6,819 nucleotides of DNA from Rickettsiales bacterium (GTDB lineage Bacteria > Pseudomonadota > Alphaproteobacteria > Rickettsiales > UBA1997): positions 1-6,819 of the forward strand of contig CANEUR010000056.1 of NCBI GenBank assembly GCA_947441875.1. Direction: 5' to 3'. Of this stretch, positions 1-4,002 are shown piece after piece; position 1 is the stretch's first letter; the number at the start of each line of letters is the position of its first letter. The notes beneath the pieces are model-generated. The model ran no database searches. It worked only from the letters and a program-made list of their open reading frames with translations, and had not been told where the DNA came from. The translations under genes and the position numbers were made by a program.

Positions 1-3000
1 CATCGTTTCAAGTAAGTAGTGATGGCTTGCAAATGAAAATGATGTTTGTTAATAACGCAAATTTAAGCTCAGATTTTATTAAATCACCACCTAACAACAA
101 CCTACAAACCAAAGTTAATTTTCACCAAAATCAAACTTATAAAAACGGTCAAATGTTAAAAGTAGCTTTATGTCAAGAAAATTCCGACGCCTATCTACCT
201 AATAAAAAAAATAAATACAACGAAAACTATGTAACACAATGCGAAAATTATGTTTTACCAATAGCTAATCATAAAGAAAATCTCACTTTAACTTATAACT
301 CTTTACCTACTAGAATTATAAAAACTATGCCAAATTCTTTATCGGATGCCGATTATTTTACACAAGATACTACCGAAAATTTTGCTGGCTTTATGTTGTT
401 TACTCATAAAACAGATAGTGTTAATGTTGTGCCTCAAAATATAGATGATACACCAGTTGTCAACGGTGTTTATAATAACAGCAGCCAAATAAGTCGCTCA
501 CCTTATATGTTTGATAAAAATGGTTGGTTAAAATTAACGAAAGCCACAGAACCAAGATTAATGACAGAAGCAAAAGTACTGCTAGAATTAAGTAAAACCC
601 CAAGACATTCAAGCGAGCCAATTTGTCATAATTATGATAACAGCTTTTATTGTCATTCTTTATTTGCAAGCACCTTTCCCACCAATGTAGCACAAATTAA
701 AGATTGGGAAAAAGACCAACTAACACATGATTTACGATTCAGACTCGCTTTTCAGATTGACGACCCCGATATTAATAATGATGTTATTACAAACAACTAT
801 CCAAATGCTATTCTTGATGATAACTCAGAAAACGATATCAGAAAAGGCAATAAAGCATATAGCAACAACACTGGTAAATACGAAGTAATAGTTAAAGTAA
901 CCAATCCAGCTAAAAAAGCTCAATTAGCAGTCATGACAAAACTAGATGAAATTGTAAATAAATTATCTTTAACTGATTTATTTCAATTTGAACAACCAAT
1001 TGGCGAAGAAAAAGATCAGGAAGCAAACAAAAGTATGTTTAGCTATTTGGTCAAAAATAGTAAATTAGCAATTTTAGTAAGAGTTTCGGCAATTTTAATG
1101 ATAGGTATTTTTGCTTTAATGTATTTAATGGGCTTAAGTAAACTTGATCATCAAACTTTGGCTTCTATGATACTAAAAATCGCTTTTGTTTTAGGCTTAC
1201 TTAACCCAGAGGCTTGGGAGCTCTACCAAAATATTTTTGCCCTCCCAATCATGCAAGGTTTTAACGAAATTGCCTATCAAACCCTTACCATTTTATCGCC
1301 ACAAGATATTATGCAAACTAACATACTTCCCCCTTTTGATAAAAAAAACATAGCTACTTATTTTTATCAATCGATAGATGTTATGACCATGCTTTTAAAT
1401 CAAAAAAATCATTTTAAAATTATGGCAATATTTTTTAGTTATAGCTATGGTTTTGTTTATGTTTTTATTGTTTATTACGGATTTTATATATATTTATTTG
1501 CCACCGCTAATGCTATTTTAATGTTTATTTTAGCAAAAATCATCATGATATTACTAATTAATTTATTGCCTTTGTTTTTATTATGTTTGTTCTTTAAAAC
1601 AACACAAAAAATGCTCGATAATTGGTTTTCACTGGTACTTGGCTATGGTTTTCAACAAATTTTTATCATTATTGCTGTTGCCTTTTTTAACATTATGATT
1701 GTGTATATTTTAAAAATGATTTTAGGTTATAAAATATGTTGGGATCCTATTTTAAAAATAGGTTCTGGTAGCTTAGGTCATGGGCTTCCTTTTAACGACA
1801 TTGTGCTTTTTAAATTTTGGAAAGTTAGCGATTCTGAAGATGGTAACTATATTCCATCTTTATTTCATACACTTTATTTTTTAATTTTGGCTTATGCTAT
1901 GAAACACTTTATTAATTTCGCTGCTAGTTTAGGATCTAGAATAGCTGGCGGAGTAAGTGTTGAAGGGGTTGCTAGTGCTATTAAAAGCGATTTAGTTGGC
2001 AACATCGCTTCGAAAACGGCATTAAAAGCTTTTAATAACTTAGCTAAAGGCATGAAAAATCGCCTAATTGATAAAATTTCTTTTGGCTATAGCGGAGAAT
2101 TAGCCGATCAAAGAATTGAACAAGCTAATAAAGAAATAGATGGCCATAGAGAAGCTTTTCATGATGTTCAAAACGAGTTAAATGACTATAAATCATCAAG
2201 TGATTTTTTATCATTAAGCGAAGCGCAAAAAGAAGGTGCATTAAAATTAAAAGCAAATGAATTAGCCCAAGAGGCTGGCTACACTAACTATGGAAGCTTA
2301 ATAAAATCTGCTAATCAATCAAAAAAATCTACCTCAACCACCCTTGGAGGACTTTTATTTGATACAACCTCATCTACGGCGCCATATGGGTTTGGCAGAT
2401 TAACTAATGCCGTTACTGGCAGAAATTTAATAACTGGCGTTGCCAATGATACTGGCAATTTTACCGAGGCAAACTTATTAACAACCACCAGAAGAATCAG
2501 CTCGCAAGATGTAGTAGAAGCTCAAGAGTTTATTGATAAAAAAATAAAATCAAAACAAGAAAAACTTGCACAAACAACACTTACCCAAGATGAAATAAAC
2601 GAAATAGAAAATCAGATAAAAGATTTAAAAATACAAAAAGAATTAATTAAATTAAATCAAACTACTTGGTCTTCTATAGATAAACTAAAATTACTTGCTA
2701 GTAAAGGTGGCATCGAACTTGCTTTGGTAACTGGCGCAGTTGGCGGTGGTGTTGGATTAATTGGCGGTGCTATTGGCGGTGGCGTTGCTGGATTCCTTGG
2801 CACAGCAACTACTACTTATCACATCATTGGTCGTCGCTTTGGCATTGTTGCTGATCTTGTTGGTGGTGCGGGTCTTGTCGCAATTGTTGCTGGTCTTGGT
2901 GGTGCGCTTACTGTCGGAGTTTATGGTGCTGGAAGGGGCGCCTATGCAGGAACTAACACAGGGCTTGAATTTACCACTAATGTTATTACATGCAATTTTT

Positions 3001-3923
3001 CTAAAATCACGAGCAATGCGCAAGCTGATTTCACAAAAATGCGGGCAACTTGGCTAAATGATTTTAATGCATCTCAAAATACCATCAATAGAGCAAGCCA
3101 AGGAGCATGGCGAGCGATGATTGATTTTACTAAGAATACTGGCAAAACAGTAGTATGGGGAGGATACAATGCTTGGAAAAAAGTAAAATGGGGAGCATAC
3201 AATGCTGTCAAAACAGTAGGATCGCCACTTACTGACCCAAAAGCATGGGGCAACAGCGTAGTTTCTGCATATATTGATTTTGTTAAAATCGCCAAAAACG
3301 ATGCAAAATATAATTTGCAACAAAAACTAAAAGATTCTGCTACAGGTATTTCTGCAGATCAACAAGAAGAAATAATTAATGATTTTATTAAACAGATTAA
3401 ACCTTATTTATCAAACAGTATCAATCTAAACCAACTAAACGGTAATTATCAAGAAACAGATTATGGTCATAAATATCTTGGCAAAATTCACAATATTATT
3501 GAAGCAAACTTAGAAAAACTAAACCAAGATAAATCTCTTTTTAATTTATTTGTAGCACTAGCCAAACAAGAAAAAGATAAAGATTATGTAGGCACCGATA
3601 TTGCAAATCTAGTCTACTCTACTGCTGGAGCTGCCTTAACTGCCACTGGCTACGCAATTGGATACACAACACAATCAATGGAAAATTATGTAAAAGAAAA
3701 ATATTCAGACTATAATACATACTTGGCAGAACGAACCATTAACAATTTAATAAGTACATTACCAGCAGATTCACAAGAAGTAGTAAAAAAATTTAAAGAA
3801 GAAATAACAAATCCAGGTCATCAATCAATCACAACATTTGTAAGAGAACAAGTAAATACAACCGACATAAACAAAGCCAAACTTCTGATTGCTTTGCAAG
3901 AATATGCTAAAACCAAAAAATAA
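1..3923 (+). CDS. virB6: VirB6/TrbL-family type IV secretion inner-membrane protein with long C-terminal tail (5' partial)
   Basis: Polytopic inner-membrane component of a vir-type (P-type) T4SS; VirB6 proteins help form the substrate channel at the inner membrane. The frame is open from base 3 to the TAA at 3921-3923 (1306 visible codons). The first possible start inside the window is TTG at 27, but no upstream stop and no signal peptide are seen, so the true start lies before base 1. Residues are numbered from that TTG. Residues 1-340: polar, probably extracytoplasmic, with four Cys (49, 72, 200, 209) that could form two disulfides. Residues 347-640: 6-7 membrane helices with family-like features, LLNPEAW (391-397), LLPLFLLCLFFKTTQ then DNW (513-533), and CW after the fifth helix (571-572). 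Residues 641-1298: tail with coiled-coil-like parts (about 690-722 and 828-877), a glycine zipper (about 893-975) and 11-mer repeats. The N-terminal domain and long tail are typical of Rickettsiales VirB6 paralogs. The VirB6 call is from remembered family pattern, not a search. Confidence 0.92.
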   Translation, partial: SFQVSSDGLQMKMMFVNNANLSSDFIKSPPNNNLQTKVNFHQNQTYKNGQMLKVALCQENSDAYLPNKKNKYNENYVTQCENYVLPIANHKENLTLTYNSLPTRIIKTMPNSLSDADYFTQDTTENFAGFMLFTHKTDSVNVVPQNIDDTPVVNGVYNNSSQISRSPYMFDKNGWLKLTKATEPRLMTEAKVLLELSKTPRHSSEPICHNYDNSFYCHSLFASTFPTNVAQIKDWEKDQLTHDLRFRLAFQIDDPDINNDVITNNYPNAILDDNSENDIRKGNKAYSNNTGKYEVIVKVTNPAKKAQLAVMTKLDEIVNKLSLTDLFQFEQPIGEEKDQEANKSMFSYLVKNSKLAILVRVSAILMIGIFALMYLMGLSKLDHQTLASMILKIAFVLGLLNPEAWELYQNIFALPIMQGFNEIAYQTLTILSPQDIMQTNILPPFDKKNIATYFYQSIDVMTMLLNQKNHFKIMAIFFSYSYGFVYVFIVYYGFYIYLFATANAILMFILAKIIMILLINLLPLFLLCLFFKTTQKMLDNWFSLVLGYGFQQIFIIIAVAFFNIMIVYILKMILGYKICWDPILKIGSGSLGHGLPFNDIVLFKFWKVSDSEDGNYIPSLFHTLYFLILAYAMKHFINFAASLGSRIAGGVSVEGVASAIKSDLVGNIASKTALKAFNNLAKGMKNRLIDKISFGYSGELADQRIEQANKEIDGHREAFHDVQNELNDYKSSSDFLSLSEAQKEGALKLKANELAQEAGYTNYGSLIKSANQSKKSTSTTLGGLLFDTTSSTAPYGFGRLTNAVTGRNLITGVANDTGNFTEANLLTTTRRISSQDVVEAQEFIDKKIKSKQEKLAQTTLTQDEINEIENQIKDLKIQKELIKLNQTTWSSIDKLKLLASKGGIELALVTGAVGGGVGLIGGAIGGGVAGFLGTATTTYHIIGRRFGIVADLVGGAGLVAIVAGLGGALTVGVYGAGRGAYAGTNTGLEFTTNVITCNFSKITSNAQADFTKMRATWLNDFNASQNTINRASQGAWRAMIDFTKNTGKTVVWGGYNAWKKVKWGAYNAVKTVGSPLTDPKAWGNSVVSAYIDFVKIAKNDAKYNLQQKLKDSATGISADQQEEIINDFIKQIKPYLSNSINLNQLNGNYQETDYGHKYLGKIHNIIEANLEKLNQDKSLFNLFVALAKQEKDKDYVGTDIANLVYSTAGAALTATGYAIGYTTQSMENYVKEKYSDYNTYLAERTINNLISTLPADSQEVVKKFKEEITNPGHQSITTFVREQVNTTDINKAKLLIALQEYAKTKK
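1065..1946 (+). other. VirB6/TrbL membrane core of the first gene
   Basis: This encodes residues 347-640. Hydrophobic spans are at about 347-370, 375-395, 464-490, 493-523, 535-567 and 611-630, with a possible re-entrant or split helix in the long 464-523 stretch. Between the second and third lies a loop of about 65 residues, as expected for the large periplasmic loop of VirB6. The proline-containing helix ending in LFFKTTQKMLDNW and the following helix with YGFQQ match the most conserved part of the family as I remember it. The segment ends in HFINFAASLGSRIAGG, where the tail begins. Confidence 0.85.
2740..2781 (+). repeat. Three short direct repeats, TTGGCGGTG
   Basis: TTGGCGGTG occurs at 2740-2748, 2761-2769 and 2773-2781, inside the codons of the glycine zipper. 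The first and third are in the same codon phase and encode parallel segments, V-G-G-G-V and I-G-G-G-V. This suggests the zipper grew by short internal duplication. Confidence 0.7.
2844..2906 (+). repeat. Imperfect direct repeat encoding IVADLVGGA / IVAGLGGA
   Basis: The 27 bases at 2844-2870 and the 24 bases at 2883-2906 are the same apart from one A/G difference and one missing codon. They lie in the same frame of the VirB6 tail, 39 bases apart, and encode two copies of a hydrophobic Gly/Ala helix segment. This points to a local duplication, recent enough to be seen at DNA level. Confidence 0.75.
3156..3221 (+). repeat. 33-base tandem repeat encoding 11-residue units (WGGYNAWKKVK / WGAYNAVKTVG)
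   Basis: The 18 bases at 3156-3173 and 3189-3206 differ at one position only, with a 33-base period. Trp1044 and Trp1055 head each unit. CAAAACAGTAG also occurs at 3143-3153 and 3209-3219, exactly 66 bases (22 residues) apart, so the periodicity extends on both sides. A weaker related unit, GAWRAMIDFTK, begins at residue 1026. Eleven-residue periodicity with alternating Lys and hydrophobic residues suggests an amphipathic helix that could lie on a membrane. Confidence 0.8.
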
Positions 3924-3927
3924 TATG
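3904..3927 (+). promoter_or_regulatory. Stop-start junction between the two genes, translational coupling, two possible ATG starts
   Basis: The upstream TAA is at 3921-3923 and the chosen ATG at 3925-3927. An in-frame ATG at 3904 would add seven residues (MLKPKNN) and overlap the first gene by 20 bases; an in-frame TGA at 3886-3888 closes the frame further upstream. Neither ATG has a clear Shine-Dalgarno: an A-rich stretch precedes 3925, and only a weak AAGA precedes 3904. ATG 3925 is preferred because it gives a normal-length lipoprotein signal peptide. The second gene is probably translated by ribosomes finishing the first. No room exists for a promoter or terminator. Confidence 0.65.
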
Positions 3928-4002
3928 AAACTTTTTAGAAACAACCTAACATCGCTAAAAAAAATCTTGGTGATGTTTCTGATGTTGTTTTTAATGTCTT
4001 GC
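3925..4002 (+). other. Lipoprotein signal peptide and lipobox of the second gene
   Basis: Residues 1-26: n-region MKLFRNNLTSLKK carrying four basic residues (five charges counting the amino terminus), hydrophobic core 14-24, then Leu-Met-Ser-Cys with the Cys codon TGC at 4000-4002. Leu at -3, Ser at -1 and Cys at +1 fit a signal peptidase II site; Met at -2 is tolerated. Predicted cleavage is before Cys26. The next residue but one is Asp28, not the +2 position, so the classical inner-membrane retention rule does not clearly apply. Confidence 0.85.

Larger units (their letters stand above)
2703..2951 (+). other. Glycine-zipper hydrophobic region in the VirB6 tail
   Basis: This encodes residues 893-975. 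Glycines fall at every fourth position at 906, 910, 914, 918 and 922, an unbroken GxxxG series of five, inside a hydrophobic Ala/Val/Ile background. A second hydrophobic stretch follows at about 938-966, and a further i+4 glycine series at 967, 971, 975 and 979. Such zippers are known to pack helices tightly in membranes. The two segments are separated by YHIIGRRF (931-938), so a helical hairpin is plausible. The DNA is visibly more GC-rich here because of the Gly and Ala codons. Confidence 0.75.

Noticed and set aside
27..29. TTG as the true start of the first gene
   Set aside because: The frame is open upstream to base 3, there is no Shine-Dalgarno, and a protein beginning here would have no signal sequence before its Cys-containing N-terminal domain.
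2757..3023. 88-codon minus-strand frame opposite the glycine-rich region
   Set aside because: Shadow of the Gly/Ala codons: low-complexity Ser/Thr/Asn product, no start signal, fully inside virB6.
2761..3057. Hydrophobic 98-codon + strand frame overlapping the glycine-rich region
   Set aside because: It is out of frame inside the virB6 coding sequence; its Leu/Val-rich composition is just the shifted reading of Gly/Ala/Val codons.
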